From assembly GCA_015680685.1 (NCBI GenBank), contig MNCI01013865.1:427172-491171 (forward strand): 64,000 nucleotides of DNA. Reading direction: 5' to 3'. This document shows positions 34,721-47,890 of this stretch, piece after piece. The position numbers were made by a program, and so were the translations under genes. Under the pieces are notes generated by a model, which worked only from the letters and a program-made list of their open reading frames with translations, made no database searches and was not told the DNA's origin. The stretch's first letter is position 1, and every line of letters starts with the position of its first letter. The DNA is from Gnetum montanum. Taxonomy: Eukaryota > Streptophyta > Gnetopsida > Gnetales > Gnetaceae.

Positions 34721-34899
34721 TCCTAGGATCATATCATTTCATTAGAAGGTGGCCTTCCTTGATCCAATATGTGACTATGTAGATCAACATGATAGTATGC
34801 ACATTTGAGGACTTTTGATTTAAAGTTAGCTTGATGGTAATTTTGGAAGCAATTAATATAGGGTTAGAAGACATAGATGTCTACAAGGGATTTTGTAAA

Positions 34900-37300
34900 C
34901 TATTTGACCTAAAGAAAGGCCTCTTTTAAGGCTTACGCTTAGAACCACTTAGATGGTCATTCAATTATAAGTTCACTACCCTCATGGAATTTCATTGTTG
35001 GGGTTCTAGTGAAATTTTCCCTTGCATAAATGGTGTAGGTGGTAAGGAATTGGTATTAGATGATGTAGCATGACTTAGTAGATACGAAGGATGATAAGTG
35101 AAAGGAGAATTAGTTCACAAAGTGGGTGTTTTTTGATATTTGAGGGGGTAGTAGTGCTGAGAGAAAGGAGTGTGGCTAGTAGAGCCATAAGGAGTACAAG
35201 CTATTGGACATAATATCCATAAGTGTTTAGCTATTGATAAGGATATTACTACTATAGTGGTGGCATCCTCCATGACTATGAAGTTTTTCATTGCTAATAC
35301 TACTCATGAGGTTGAGATAACACTCCACTTGGATAATACTATGTTGGGTTGAACTGCTTTCTATAATTGCCTTATGAATAAGGCAATCTTTGAGATGGCT
35401 TCTTTCCTGTAAATTTTGGATTCAATGTGTATAACCGAGATTCTTGCAGATGTGACACTATAGGACAACATTCCTTGGAATATTTATATTGACAACTATC
35501 ACATTTTCCATCATTAGTTTATGAACCTACAACCTCACCCACTACTACAACCTTTTCTTTCTATTGATAGTAATCCCTATCTATATATTTTCTTTTCCTT
35601 CTATCTCTATCTCCGCTTCCCTACTCCATTTTCTCTTCCATAATTTTAAGAGTAGTTTGGAACTTCCCATCTAATAAGTCTCATATTTTGTTCATCTTAG
35701 CCAAAATTTAGTAACAGATTTATAAATTAGTAAGGTTTTCCTTTCCACCACTTCTAGTGGTGCATTCTCCTCTGAATTATAGAAACATAGCTCCCTTTTG
35801 TGAATGGAGGGGTTCATGTTATATTCCTCTCCACTTTCTTTCTTTTCAACTCTTCTTCTTTCTTTGCTACTTGATCAATCATCTTTTGGATATCATGGAC
35901 ACTTATTTTAGAAAGTATCCCTTGGAAATATATACCAATAATTTATCTGGTTTTGTTTTAGAGCCCATCTATAGTGTGGCAAAGCTATTCCCTTTGAGAA
36001 AATCCATTGGTTGAACATTGATGTAAGAGAAGGTAGTACCTACCCAAGGCTACTTCCAAGGACTCATGATTATGTTGCATCTATCCTTGGATTTGTTTCC
36101 TCAAAGTGGACACTTTGAAGTACATTTGGTACTTATAAATGAATAGCTTTAGCATGGTACTTCATCTATGAATGAATTTTGGCTCTAAGAATAAGTACCA
36201 ACTTTTAGCTTCTTTGATAAGTATCCTTGGGAACAATTTGAGCTTTTCCCATTCATTTTGAATGTTTCGGAAGGCACGTGCATTATGGAAGGCCTATAAA
36301 TGATGTTGAGGATCAAAATTATATCCTCCTTCAAATTTATAGATATTACTCATGTTAAGAATTCAATTCTACTATCCCTTTGATTCCTGGTAGGAATTTA
36401 AAATACTTTTGAAATATTAAGTATATTCCTTGTAACCAACAATGATTCATTGTAGTCATTACATTCATTGTGGATCCTATCATGTTCATGTCTTCTATGA
36501 TGAGACCTATTATACCTCTATTATTGATGATCCTCCTCTTTCTCTTGTGATTTCCTATGCTCCTGGTTCTTCTCATCATGATGGAACTTTTGATCATCTC
36601 CATCTAAATCCTAATCACTCCTCCTTCTATCTTAGCCATGACTCCTCCTATCAGAATTTGATGATGAGGAGGATGGTGAAGATGGAGGACTAGCAGAATG
36701 GTGCCTACTAGTCCTACTCATATGGTCCTTTTCTTGTTCTATCTTCTTATCTTTTTCTTTCTCTTTTTTCTTGTATGAACAACTAGGATATCTTTTCCCT
36801 AATGTTCTTTAGGCTTTAAACTCTACCATTCCCTCACCTTAGTTATTTTCCAGGGTTGAGGTGTTGGGAACTTCTTGCCCTTGGATGCTTCATGGCATGT
36901 ATCCATGTATCAATCTTTTATGAGCTGGAATTTTGAGCATTGATACTCTTGAGGTGTGGTTTGTTACCTCCTACTCTAGGCCTAATGATTTAATTCAGAG
37001 CTTGATGATATTGGCCCTAAGCATGGTGAAAACAGACTAATCGGGAGGTAAGGAAATATTATCCTCCATATCTCTTGAATGTTACTATTCATATTAATGG
37101 AAAATAAATGTATAATATGGATAGTAGGGATTTAGATGTGCATAAACTACTTTCAATTATTGAGGTTTCTCATTGGTAGTCCTTTTAGTCCTATCTTGTT
37201 GTTGATTAGAGTCATCAACATGGGGTGGTGATTCATTCCTACAAGAAGAAGTAATTTTAATGATGTAGATAAAGTGTGCCTTAGTATAATTATATTATTA
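34900..37300 (-). pseudogene. gag of the older gypsy element (heavily decayed)
   Basis: The capsid part at about 36260-36020 shows WKKLKLFPRILIKEAKSW, YKYQMYFKVSTLRKQI and HNHESLEVALGRYY-like blocks, the usual plant gypsy gag pattern. A basic, arginine-rich segment (RRTRSIGNHKRKRRI) is at about 36580-36530. The remainder is broken in all frames. Placement rests on order: it lies between the 5' LTR and protease. Confidence 0.55.
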
Positions 37301-37415
37301 TTATTTTTTATGAAAGACAACTCATTATATTTTTCTTACAATGATTTTATATGGATTCAATATTTGATAACACTTAGTACACTTAGCTAAACTAAGTTTT
37401 CAGTAACAATGAAAA

Positions 37416-38326
37416 TGATGAGCAACATGTAATCCCAACACCCAATCATATGAATCATAAGTGTTCACATGTGATCCAATTAAATTTCATAGACTTATTT
37501 TCCCAAGTAGCTAATATTTCTAAATGGTGAATTATGTAGTTGTAAGTTGTTATCTTCTCAATTCACACTTGCGTTAATCTATGTGTATAGCTAAGTGTAG
37601 TTGATCCATAAGATGTTCATTTTTATATTTTTGTATTATTTTCTCTTGATTTATAATTGATTAAATGAATAAATATTTAATAATTAAATTAACTAACTCA
37701 TTAATTACTTGATTAACTAACTATCCTAATGTAGAGTATCCATTCTCACTTATCGTACACATCCTAAACCTATAATTAACACTACTTGGTTACCAAGTGT
37801 ATACTACTAGGTATACCAAGTATGAACTACTAGGATTACCAAGCATTAATATATTATGCTCAAAGTGTAAATACTTACATTGCTTATGAACAGTAATATT
37901 AATTACATAAGAGTAAGAATGTAAATTACTGAAAAGTAGAATTATGATAGTCTGAGTGCTCTAATGGATAGAGATTTGGATTTTATTATTGTCCATGCAA
38001 ATGTGTCTAGTTACATATGCACTTGAATAAAATGCCTTAAAATCTCTTAAATCCATGCTATGGGCACTAAGAAGGAAAATGTTCTAACTTTTGCAAGAAG
38101 AAACTGGAAGAATTTGGCTAAGGTTATGATCTAAAGGTGCCATAAATGCAAAGGATGTGTGCATTTATATAGGCAATGACTATGTTAGCATCAATGTACC
38201 TCTGTCAACACATCATAGCATGCATCAATGGGGATACATCAATAAGGCTGCATCAATAGGCATGGATCGATGCAACCTATCTTATTAATGGTTCATTAGA
38301 AACTAAGAAAAATGTTATGCTCATCC
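37416..38326 (-). mobile_element. 5' LTR of the older gypsy element
   Basis: The low end TGATGAGCAACATG is the reverse complement of an LTR ending CTCATCA; the high end is CTCATCC, one base off the expected TGATGAG start. Internal sequence around 37700-37850 is homologous to 47440-47630 in reverse complement (GGTTTAGGATGTGTACG versus GGATTAGGATATGTCC). Minus-strand TATA TATATAAATG is at 38164-38173. U3 (38180-38326) holds GCATCAAT repeats where the related LTR has GATATC words. A decayed primer site (CATTGTTACTGAAAAC) follows below 37416. Length 911. Confidence 0.75.
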
Positions 38327-39373
38327 TTAATATCTCTTAATCCACATAGCATACATGTGTATTCCTCTATATAAAGTTCCATTTATCTTCTACTTTCTAT
38401 CCTAAAATGATATTAATTCAAATAAAGGTTATTGATGAAAATATAACATTTTATTAAGTGGAGAGTTGATAGTTAGTAAAATGAGTTTAATTGGTTACCT
38501 CTTTATGTGTTTCAAATAATTATTTTAATCTTTTATGTTTGATTATAACTTTGTTAGAACTTACTATCGAACCAATTTATGATGGATTACTTTGTAGCTT
38601 ATCTAATGAAATATCTCAACTCTTCAATCATTATATCCCTTGGAAAAACTATGCTCACCCTTTGTATCTTCAAAAATTATTTAATTAAAATTATAAACTT
38701 TGTGTTTAAATATTGAATAGTCTAGATAAGTTTTAGTTTGGTTTTTATTGGATCTATGATCATCATATTTTATCATTTAACATTCATCATGGTACATAAT
38801 CTTATTAGATTTTTATTTAAAGCTGATGGATTTCAATATGGTGTGACCCATCTCAAGTTTTCTTCTTACAATGACTCCAATTTTAAATTACAAATTCAAT
38901 TTAAAAGTTTTGATTCCACTTTTATAATCATCATGGTAGTTTCATTCATGGAACTGATTTCTCTAAAATATTATTCTGTAATGGTAAATTCTAAATTACT
39001 CTCAACTTCTTATAATAATGCTAAGATTTTTTCTTTTCTAGTTGATGCAAATTTTTATTGATTTCCAAAATGTAGATTTACAATATGATGACTAGAATTT
39101 TGTAATGCTTTCTTCTAATAATGTTGTTCAAATAAGACACTTCGTTTTGTTCTTCCTAATGATGTATATGAGTCATTATTTGTCGATCTTACATAACAAG
39201 ATATGTTCCTTTAAATTTTGGGCTACATTTCTCATAATCCATAGTTAAATGATGTAAGATGGGAAAACATAACATTTAAATCATTCATGCTAGGTGTTAT
39301 TCTCATTTTTTTCTCTTTGTTCAGCTAGGTAATGCTTTGATGATGTAACATGTCCTTGATATAGGGTTCTTTA
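38327..39373. other. AT-rich flank, no identified gene
   Basis: Short plus-strand open stretches exist (38491-38688 and 38738-39061), rich in leucine, isoleucine and phenylalanine, but I recognise no family, no splice or promoter context, and composition alone can explain them. It is the target of the copia element on its right. Confidence 0.6.
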
Positions 39374-39783
39374 TGTCAGCCTCTACGGTGGGCATTGCTA
39401 TCCTCAAATAAAAAAAGAAAAAAAAATAGGGGCAAATAGAGGTAACTGAATTTTCACTTTTTTATTCAATTGATAATGGCCTTTAAATGGGCAAATACAT
39501 CAATGGAAAAATAGCAACTTTGATAACAATTGACCCTTTAACTTCTGTAATGGTCAACCCTTCAACTTCTATAACAACTGACCCTTCAACTTCTATAATG
39601 ACCAATCCTTCAACTTCTATAATGACCAACCCTTCAACTTTTATAACAGAAAACCATTCAACTTCTGTAATGGTCAACCATTCAACTTCTAAAGAACAAA
39701 AATAGCAACCAAATCCCTAAAGATAGTTCCTAAAGACTAGAACAAACAAAAAAAAAATGTTTAATAATTAAACACATTTAACA
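39374..39783 (-). repeat. 3' LTR of the copia element
   Basis: 410 bases, TGTCAGCC to TTTAACA on the plus strand. It contains eight tandem copies of a 24-base unit, CTTCAACTTCTATAATGACC-AACC, at 39528-39692. Confidence 0.85.
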
Positions 39784-39899
39784 CCCTCCCATAAACTAAA
39801 ATTTTGTAAAATATCATTTTAAGAAGAATCATTCAATGTGCAAACTCCAAGCTACTTTCTCAGCCTCTAGAATGTTGATAACTTGAGGGTTTGGTTAAA

Positions 39900-41535
39900 A
39901 TATCAGTGAGTTGATCTTCATGCTTACAAAACACCAAATCAATAACACCATCATTGCTTAGATACGCAAGAAGTGAAATCTAACATGAATATGCTTGCTT
40001 CTTCCATGTAGCATAGGATTTTTGGATAACTTTATGATAAAATTGTTGTCATAGAGAATTGTAGTACCTACCCCCCCCCCTCTTACTTGAAATATAGCTC
40101 ATTAAGAATTTTTCTTAGTAAAATATCTTGGCAAGCACAAGATGTTTCAGCAACAAATTCAGCCTCTACGATTGACAATGCAACAATTGATTGCTTCTTG
40201 GATGACCATGAAACAACCCTGTGCCCATCATAAAAACATATCCCAAAGTTCTCTTCCTATCATCTTGATCTCCTACATAATCACTATTAGTAAATCCCAA
40301 AAAATTAGATTTCTTACCTTTCTTGTAAAATAACCCAAAATCTTTAGTCCATTATAGGTAATGAAATATTCTTTTAGCAACCAACAAATGCATCTTCTTT
40401 GGATACTACATATATCTATTGATAAGACTCATAGCATGCATTATATTGGGTCTAGTTGTAATCAAATACAATAGACTCCCAACAATTTTCTTGCAAAGTG
40501 TAACCTCCACCTTACTTCCTTTAGGATCTTTGTTTAGTCTTAAGCCAATATCAATTGGAGTGCTTATAAGATTGCAAGCCTTCATCTTAGACCTCTTCAA
40601 AATTTCTCTAACATAATTATTTTTAGATATAAATATTTCAACAAGGGCTTTCACTACTTCCATGCCAAGATAGTAACGCATTTTTCCAACATCAGTCATT
40701 TCAAACTCATCCATCATTGACTTCTTAAATATTTTAAATGAATCACTATCATTCCTATTAAAAATAAGATCATCAACATATAAACATACAATGAGCACTT
40801 TTCCTCCATCATCTTTGTAAAAAGAATATGCTCATATGGAAATTTTGAAATTCCTCTTAGAAAAATAAGTAATTATATGACTATACCAAGCTCTTGGAGC
40901 TTGTTTTTTTTTCATAAAAATCCTTTTTTAATTTATAGACATTGTGCTCACTACCAAGCTTTACAAAACTAGGGGGTTGAACAATAAATACCTATTCCTC
41001 CATGTCTCTATGCAAGAATGTAGACTTGACATACATTTGGAAGATAGGCCATGAATTTTGTGCTACCAATGCAATCACCAATCTAATTGTATCATGTATT
41101 GTAATAGGAGTAAAGACTTCTTTATAGTCAATCCCATATGCTTACTTGTATCCCTTAGCCACCAATCGTGCCTTATACTTGTCAACTTCAATACTCTTCT
41201 TTAGTTTTGTTTTGAAGACTCACTTCACACCAATGGTTTTGTGCCCTTTTGGAACATTAACCAGCTCCCAAAATACCATTTCTCTCAATGGATTAAATTT
41301 CATCCTCCATTACCTTTCTCCATTTTGATTCTTTAATAATACTTTCAAAAGTTCTGGGATCATAATTTGCAAATAGAGTCAAGTGGATGATTGGGTCATC
41401 AAATTGGTCAATCCCAATTACCTCATAATCCAGCATCCATAAGTGTCTTTTTTGAATACTACAGGATTCAACTATTGTTGTTTTTGGTGAAGTCTCAGCC
41501 TCCATAGTTCTTGGTGCTTTAGCCTCCATGCCTTT
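39900..41535 (-). pseudogene. RT and RNase H of the copia element
   Basis: RT begins with NYDPRTFESIIKESKWRKVM, then MEDEIKFNPL and WELVNVPKGHKTIGVK, ARLVAKGYK, YGIDYKEVFTPI. The active site CLYVDDLIF is intact in the open frame 40798-40406, followed by MDEFEMTDVGKMRYYLGMEV and SLLYLITTRPNIMHAMSLIN. RNase H below 40400 is recognisable only as fragments (CICWLLKEYFIT). Stops occur between the RT N-terminus and the YVDD block. Confidence 0.88.
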
Positions 41536-41639
41536 TGGGGCCTCTAGGGTTCTTGGTGCTTCGAAGTCTATTGTTATAGGTTCTATAGTTTTAGGTGTTG
41601 CAGAGTTTGCAGTTTCACTATTGAAAATAATTGAAGTAG

Positions 41640-42500
41640 GCTACTATCCATTCCAATTCCAAGTGTTCTCTTCATCAAATATGACATCTCTACTATCCAA
41701 ACTATTCTTTGTTAGAGGATTATACAATTTATATTCTTTGGATGCTTCACTTATGCCAAGAAAGACACATTTTTCACTATTAGCCTCCAACTTCTTTCTC
41801 TTTTTATTAGGGATATGTGCATAGGCAATGCAACCAAAGATTCTAAAGTGATTCATTACTGGTTTGCTCCCACTCCAAGCCTCTTCTAGTGTCATGTTTT
41901 GAATAGCAAAGGTGGGACTTCTTTTCAAAACATGGATTCTACAATTTGTAGCCTCCAACTAGAAACTCTTTAGGATACTTCCTCTTACCAAGAGGCTTCT
42001 CACCATATTGAGGATGGTTTTATTTTTCCTCTCTAATACAAAATTTTGTTGTGGTGTATAGGGGACTATGAGCTCTCTCTGAATGCAATGATTCTCACAA
42101 AAAAACATCAAACTCTTTTGAACAATATTCTCCTCCATGATCTATACAAAGAGTCTTAATGATCTTTCTGGACTTGTTCTCAACACAACCCTTGAAGGTT
42201 TTAAACACATTAAAAGCTTTAAACTTCTCTTGCAAAAAGTAAAACCCAACTTTCTTTACTATAATCATCAATGAAGGTGACCAAGTACCTCTTACCTCCA
42301 TTTGGAGATGGTTTTATTGGCCCACAAATTTCAAAGTGAATCAGCTCAAGGGCATTCTTTACTCTCCATTATTTTTCTTGAGAGAACTAAGAATAATGTC
42401 TTTTACCAACAACACATTCTTCACAACCTCTAAAAGGAATTCTAATTTGAGGAATACCAGTCACGATATTTTTCTATTGCAAAGTCTTTAATCCTCGAAA
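41640..42500 (-). pseudogene. integrase of the copia element
   Basis: The core shows FYFLQEKFKAFNVFKTFKGC and IIKTLCIDHGGEYCSKEFD (about 42225-42110). The C-terminal open frame 41958-41644 shows LEEAWSGSKPVMNHFRIFGC, AYAHIPNKKRKKLEANSEKC and DSRDVIFDEENTWNWNG, standard copia integrase landmarks. TDRGGEY is CIDHGGEY here. Confidence 0.88.
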
Positions 42501-42692
42501 ATTCAAGTTCCCATAGCAAAAATGCCAAATCCATGTTGGGTCTTTTACTTCAACCTTTAGGAAAGATTGAGCACTTTTAATCCTCAATGAAAATAATTTT
42601 TTGAAGCTCATTTGAACAACTACAATAGCTCTTCTTGAAGGATCATAAATTTCACAAGCACACTTCTAAATGGTTATTACATAACCCTTCTC

Positions 42693-42917
42693 TTATAATT
42701 GACTAGCACTTAAAAACTTGCTTTCCAAATCAGGAACATAAAAAACATTGGAAATTATTTCTACAAAATGGTTCTTGGTTCTAATGTTAATATCCCCCTT
42801 CCCCATTACATTTACGGTAGAAGAATCACCAAAACTTACTGTAGAATGAAAAATTTCATGTAAGTAAGAAAAAGAAGACTTACATCCACACATATGGTTG
42901 CTACAGCTAGTATCCAC
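42693..42917 (-). pseudogene. protease of the copia element
   Basis: Opens MDTSCSNHMCGCKSSFSYLH, then VSFGDSSTVNVMGKGDI and NVFYVPDLESKFLSASQL. The usual DSG active site is DTS, so proteolysis is unlikely. Confidence 0.85.
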
Positions 42918-42929
42918 ATACCATACATT

Positions 42930-43867
42930 TGACTAAGACTCTCAATTGGCTTGAATGACCATCAACAAAGTCTTATACTTCTCTTTTACAAAATTTGATT
43001 TCTCTCTTTTATCATTCGGTAGTTTAGTGTAGCATTTAGAATAATAGTGTTCATATTTCTCACATCTAAAGCATTCCACCTTAGATTTTTCAACTTTTCC
43101 TTTGCCTTTGCCTTGAAATTTATCACCATCCCCTTTGAAATTTTTGCTACCATATCTGTTGCCACAATCTCCTCTTCCTCTACCTCTACCTCTATCTCTT
43201 CCTCTTCCTCTTGAGGAATAAGTAAAAGTAGAAGCCTTCAAAGCTTGCTCTTAAAATTTTTAATTTTGATTAATCTTCTATTCATGGACTAATAAAGAAC
43301 TTTTAAGTTCATCAAGGGAAAGTGCATTAACATATTTTGATTCTTCAATTGAACAAACAACATAATCAAACTTAGGGAACATAATATCTTCTTAACAATA
43401 ATCACATCCTCCATCTTCTCACCATGAAATTACATATTATTGACTATCCCCATTGTCCTTACACAATAGATGGTAATAGACTTTCCATCTTTCATCTGCA
43501 GAGTTTCAAAATCCCTTCTCAAGGCTTGAAGCTATGCACACTTTACTCTTGAAGACCCTTGATATTTCTTCTTCATAGAATCCCAAATATCTTTGGAAGT
43601 TTCTTTGATGAGAATAGTCTCTAGGATAGAACAATCAATTACTTGAAATAAATAATTCTTCACCTTCAAATTTTTCAACTTCAATCCCTATAGCTCCTTT
43701 CTTTGTTCATTTGTGAGAGTAGCCTCAGCTGCAAGTGCTACTACACCATCATCAACAACTTTCCAATACTTCTTAGACTTCAAGAAATTTCCCATCAACA
43801 AGCTCCAATGGTCATAGTAACCATTAAAATGTGGGATGGTCGGTTGTACAAAATTTTTAGAGGCCAT
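42930..43867 (-). pseudogene. gag of the copia element
   Basis: ATG at 43867 gives MASKNFVQPTIPHFNGYYDH, then WSLLMGNFLKSKKYWKVVDD and ETSKDIWDSMKKKYQGSSRV. A glycine-arginine rich stretch (GRGRDRGRGRGRG) precedes the zinc knuckle CFRCEKYEHYYSKC, a CX2CX4HX4C arrangement, near 43075. One frameshift and a stop lie in the middle. Confidence 0.88.
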
Positions 43868-43988
43868 TTATGCACTACTATGCTCTTCTCGCAAGCCTTC
43901 TAAACTAGTTGCACTACTATGCTTTTCTATCTAGCCTCCCAAACTAGGCTTTCTCTCTAGCCTCCTGACCAAAGCACCAATACCACTA

Positions 43989-44381
43989 TGAGCCTCTAAG
44001 GCTATGCACTACTAGCCTCAAATAAGAAAAAAAAGAAAATATAATGAAACAAGGGCAAATAGAGGCAATTGAATTTTCATTTTTTTATTCAACTGATAGT
44101 GACCTTTAAATAGGCAAATATATTAACAAAAAATAGCAACTTATATAATGGTCAAACCTTTAACTTCTATAATGATCAACCCTTCAACTTCTATAACAGC
44201 CAACCCTTCAACTTCTGTAATGACCGATCCTTCAACTTTTATAACGACAAACCCTTTAAGTTCTATAATGGCCAACCATTCAACTTCTAAATAATGAAAA
44301 TAGCAACCGAATCCCTAAGGATAGTTCCTAAAGACTAGGACAAATAGCAAAAGAATGTTTAATAATTAAACATATTTAACA
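43989..44381 (-). repeat. 5' LTR of the copia element
   Basis: 393 bases, TGAGCCTC to TTTAACA on the plus strand. The same 24-base tandem array lies at about 44138-44290, with substitutions in nearly every unit relative to the other LTR. Confidence 0.85.
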
Positions 44382-47018
44382 ATTTATACACAAGCATGTA
44401 GTATTGATCATTTGTAAGTGGACATCATATTTTGATGTCTAGCCTAAAAAAATATTCTAAAGCTTCCTATTTTGTTAAGCTCTTTAATCTTCCATTAACT
44501 TTTTAGATGGTTGAGTAACAACTTTTTAGTTTTCTCAGTTACATTAAACATATGGAATTTATTCCCTTACCATTTGGTCCTTGTAGATGTTTTTCTTTCT
44601 TTCTTTCTTTTTCTATAATAAATCTTCTTACTTGTAAAAATAAATCGATATTACAACTAGGCAAAAATACTTTTATTTAACCAATTACATATTATAATCT
44701 TCATAGTTTTTTGTACTTCTGTTATTAGTAAGGATATTTGTTTAATGTTTTTTATTTTCTTCTTAATAAAAAAATGCATAAAAAACATGTTAAAATTAAG
44801 GATAAAAATATAATTAAAATTGAAGATATGAAAAATCAAGTTAATATCAATGATAAGAATGACCAAAACTAAAGAATATAGAAGCTTATATGAATATATT
44901 TACTTATACTATAGAAAGTATTGATTAGTCTAGACAAATAGTTCATAAGATAAATTTATCCTTATTTGATAAAAATAATGTTAAATATTAAAACTAACAT
45001 TGATAAACATGTTATATCTGATGGTAAATATTCTCAAAATTAGTTTAACAATAAGCAAAAAAGTAGTTATGATGACTAATATGTGATAACATTTTGTATT
45101 TGATGTGACTTTTTATAATACCATGCTTTTACATCAACCTATAATATGAATATAATAGTATGTATCTTATCCAAGTAGTAATTTGATTGGATGTACTTGG
45201 AAATAAGCTATTTTGAATGTCTTATGAGAAAGAGAAGTTATTCCATTTTTATGATAGTACAAGGCTCTAAAAGCTAAGATAGTATGAACTTAGGAAGAAG
45301 TATAGATACCATGGTAAAATACAGTATAAGAATAGTAACTGTGATCAAAGATGATAAATGAATAGTAACATTAGTAAAGTAAATCATAATTAGTGTAAAG
45401 TAAATGTAAAATGTAAAAAAGTGGTTGGTGGGGTGGAGAAGATACTAGAAAAAGAAGGTTCTCCTAGAAACTTCCAATGGAGTTGACATCTTCCAATCAT
45501 CAATTACCCACAGTAAATAAAGAAATCTCTAATCTCAATAGATTTCTCCTATCTTAGGCCTATAAATATCTCCCTAGCCCCTAAACACCAAGCAAAAGGA
45601 GGAAGAGCCACTAGGAAGAGAAAAAGAGCATAAGGACTAAGAGTATGATAAAAGTAAAGTAAAATTTTCTCAAAATAATTTCTAAGGTTTGGGTAAGTTC
45701 ATCTCCTACCCCTACTCTAATGTAACTATCTCTCATTAGGATATGTGCATGTATGTGAGTGTGTATTGCACATGCATGTAACATAAGATTATTTTACTTT
45801 TAATGTGATGATACATATTTCTTGCATGAAGTTACTATATTATTCATTATATAATTAAGATACATCGAAGCTTTATCTAGGTGTGGCTTTTTTATTATAT
45901 AATTCTTAAGTGGTAATAATAATACTCTCTTTAAGTTTCTTTGATCATGTCAAATGAAGGTTATTAGGAATAATCAATTATACATAAATAATGACAATTA
46001 TCTCTTGATGTCTGTATGTATGTGATGATTAATCTTGTAATTTAAAAAACTATCTAGCCTTGATTCCTTATTAACTCTACAAGGATACATAGGTAACCAG
46101 GACCATGGCCTTTAATGTAAGCACCCATCCTTTTTTGTGAAAGAAAATTTTAAAAATATTTTGATTTAATTAATTAGTATATCTTTTCTTTGTGAACACT
46201 CTATAGATTGGCAAGTATAGTTAGTTGTTGTAGATGTAATTGTTGATTTGATGCACATTTTATAAATATAATTTTACTTGAATATTAACTGTAATTATTC
46301 TTGTGTTAATTATTTCTTATAGTGGTGGGAATCTCATTATATAATGTCTACCATTAGCCTTTGTTGTTGCATCTATGGGGATAGACTCTAACATGGCACC
46401 CATAGTTGTGACCAATGGACCTTCCATGATTATGATGATACCTATTATTGGCCTTTGTGGTTGTGTCAATTGAGATAGGCGCCCACATGGTATATAGAGT
46501 TGTAACCAATGGGTTATGTTCCTACTATTGGGCTCTATGATTGCATCAGTGGGATAGGCTCCCAAGAAGGTAGATAGAGTGTATACCAAAGGAATTGATA
46601 AGTTGTATGAGGTTTTCACTACTAAAGAAAACTCATTATAATGATTTTACTAATAAAGACTATCTTTATATATATATTAGGTGGTTGGTGTGCATTGTGC
46701 AGATTCATTTCCTCTTATATTTTGATTATCTAATAGTTATATTGCTAATTCTCATATGTCTATACATATAACTTTGCATTGGATTTATTATATTTTCTTA
46801 AAAAGACCCAAAGAAGGATTCAAATTATATAAGAAGGGTTCCACTCTACTAGGTAGTAATGAGTTATAAACCTCTCTAAATCTTGGATGTACCTATTTTT
46901 CACTTATTTTAGGTTCCAACATCACAAATTATGTAAGATGTGTGTGCAAAAATGGAAAAAATTGATATTTGAAAATTGAAAGAATCCGTGTGAAATAATT
47001 TTAACCCTAGGATCCATG
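44382..47018. other. AT-rich intervening sequence with LTR-like traces
   Basis: No coding pattern is supported. A CT-rich microsatellite (CTTT repeats) lies at about 44590-44615. TATAAATATC at 45561-45570 with a downstream AAGCAAAAGGAGGAAGAGCC tract resembles the promoter of a plus-strand LTR, but I could not define ends. A minisatellite is listed separately. Confidence 0.5.
46345..46600. repeat. three-copy minisatellite
   Basis: Three diverged units of about 80 to 95 bases. They share CCTA(T/C)TATTGGCCT, TTG(C/T)(A/G)TC, GGGATAGGC or similar, GCCCACATGG or similar, and AGTTGT(G/A)ACCAATGG. Confidence 0.7.
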
Positions 47019-47023
47019 GGCCT

Positions 47024-47871
47024 TGATGAGTTACGATATTAGAACCACGATATTGGGCCCTTAATATCAGATACGCAATATCGAAGTCACCAAATTGATA
47101 TCAGACATATGATATCAGAACTTGTCTCGTTGCCTATAAATAAGAGACAAGGGCACTTGGTTTCGCAGTTAGTTTTCTTAGTCCCTTAGCTGAACCCTTG
47201 TAGTTTTTCCTTTCCAAAGTTAGAATTATTTCTAAGTGTCCATAGTAGAAGTCATCAAGTGAATGGATCTTTATTCAAGCATTGTGTACCTACACACCTT
47301 CTATCCAGAAATAAAGATGAACTTTGTGATAAACCTTGAAACATTCAAAATAGCTTAATTATTTCATTTAAATGGTATTTACTATTATTTGCTACACTCA
47401 TTAGTTAATTAATGTTATTTTTATTGAATTGTTAAATCCCACAAATTAGCACACTCAGTACGACCACTTCGAGCATACATGGAACACTTGGTAACCCAGT
47501 AACGACTATCATTTGGTAATCCCAATAGTGTTACATTGGATTAGGATATGTCCAGCCAGTGGGAACAGATGCTATTGTTAGGACTAGTTAGAGAATGGTT
47601 AACTAGTTAAATCAAGTTAGTTATTAGATTATTTCATTCCTCCACTTTAAGCACCAAGAACATAAAACATTAAAAAGCATAAAAATCATATACCTCAAGA
47701 TTACTTAACCATACAATTGTTTGTTATAAGTAAGCTTGGGAAGATAACAATTGCACGACCCATCCTTGTTCTATGTAAGCACATAAGCACTTAATCCTTG
47801 GAGTTCAACTGGATCGCACATAAATTCTCATATTCATATGGTTGAGTGTATGAGTACCTCATTGCTCATCA
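47024..47871 (+). repeat. 5' LTR of the complete gypsy element
   Basis: 848 bases. U3 carries repeated half-palindromes around GATATC (GATATTAG, CGATATTGGG, AATATCAG, CAATATCG, TGATATCAGA, TGATATCAG) before TATAAATAAG at 47135-47144. Confidence 0.9.
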
Positions 47872-47872
47872 T

Positions 47873-47890
47873 TGGTGCCATTGCTAGGGA
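47873..47890 (+). other. primer-binding site of the complete gypsy element
   Basis: TGGTGCCATTGCTAGGGA, one base after the 5' LTR. Confidence 0.75.

Larger units (their letters stand above)
39374..44381 (-). mobile_element. complete decayed Ty1/copia retrotransposon
   Basis: Two related LTRs, 39374-39783 (3') and 43989-44381 (5'), enclose gag, protease, integrase, RT and RNase H in the copia order on the minus strand. A polypurine tract GTTTATGGGAGGG directly precedes the 3' LTR on the reading strand. A primer-like TGGTATTGGTGCTTTGG follows the 5' LTR, a few changes away from the initiator-Met type TGGTATCAGAGC. Flanks CTTTA (39369-39373) and ATTTA (44382-44386) match at four of five positions, a plausible decayed target duplication. 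Total 5008 bases, normal for copia. Confidence 0.9.

Noticed and set aside
38491-39061. Two plus-strand hydrophobic open frames as membrane-protein genes
   Set aside because: Biased, AT-driven composition, no recognisable family, no promoter or splice context.
39483-39677. Repetitive VEGLVIIE-type peptide as a coding tandem-repeat protein
   Set aside because: It is the translation of the 24-base LTR repeat; the other LTR does not keep the frame.
45084-46120. Solo LTR around the TATA box at 45561
   Set aside because: Ends and target duplication could not be defined; kept only as a trace in the interval description.
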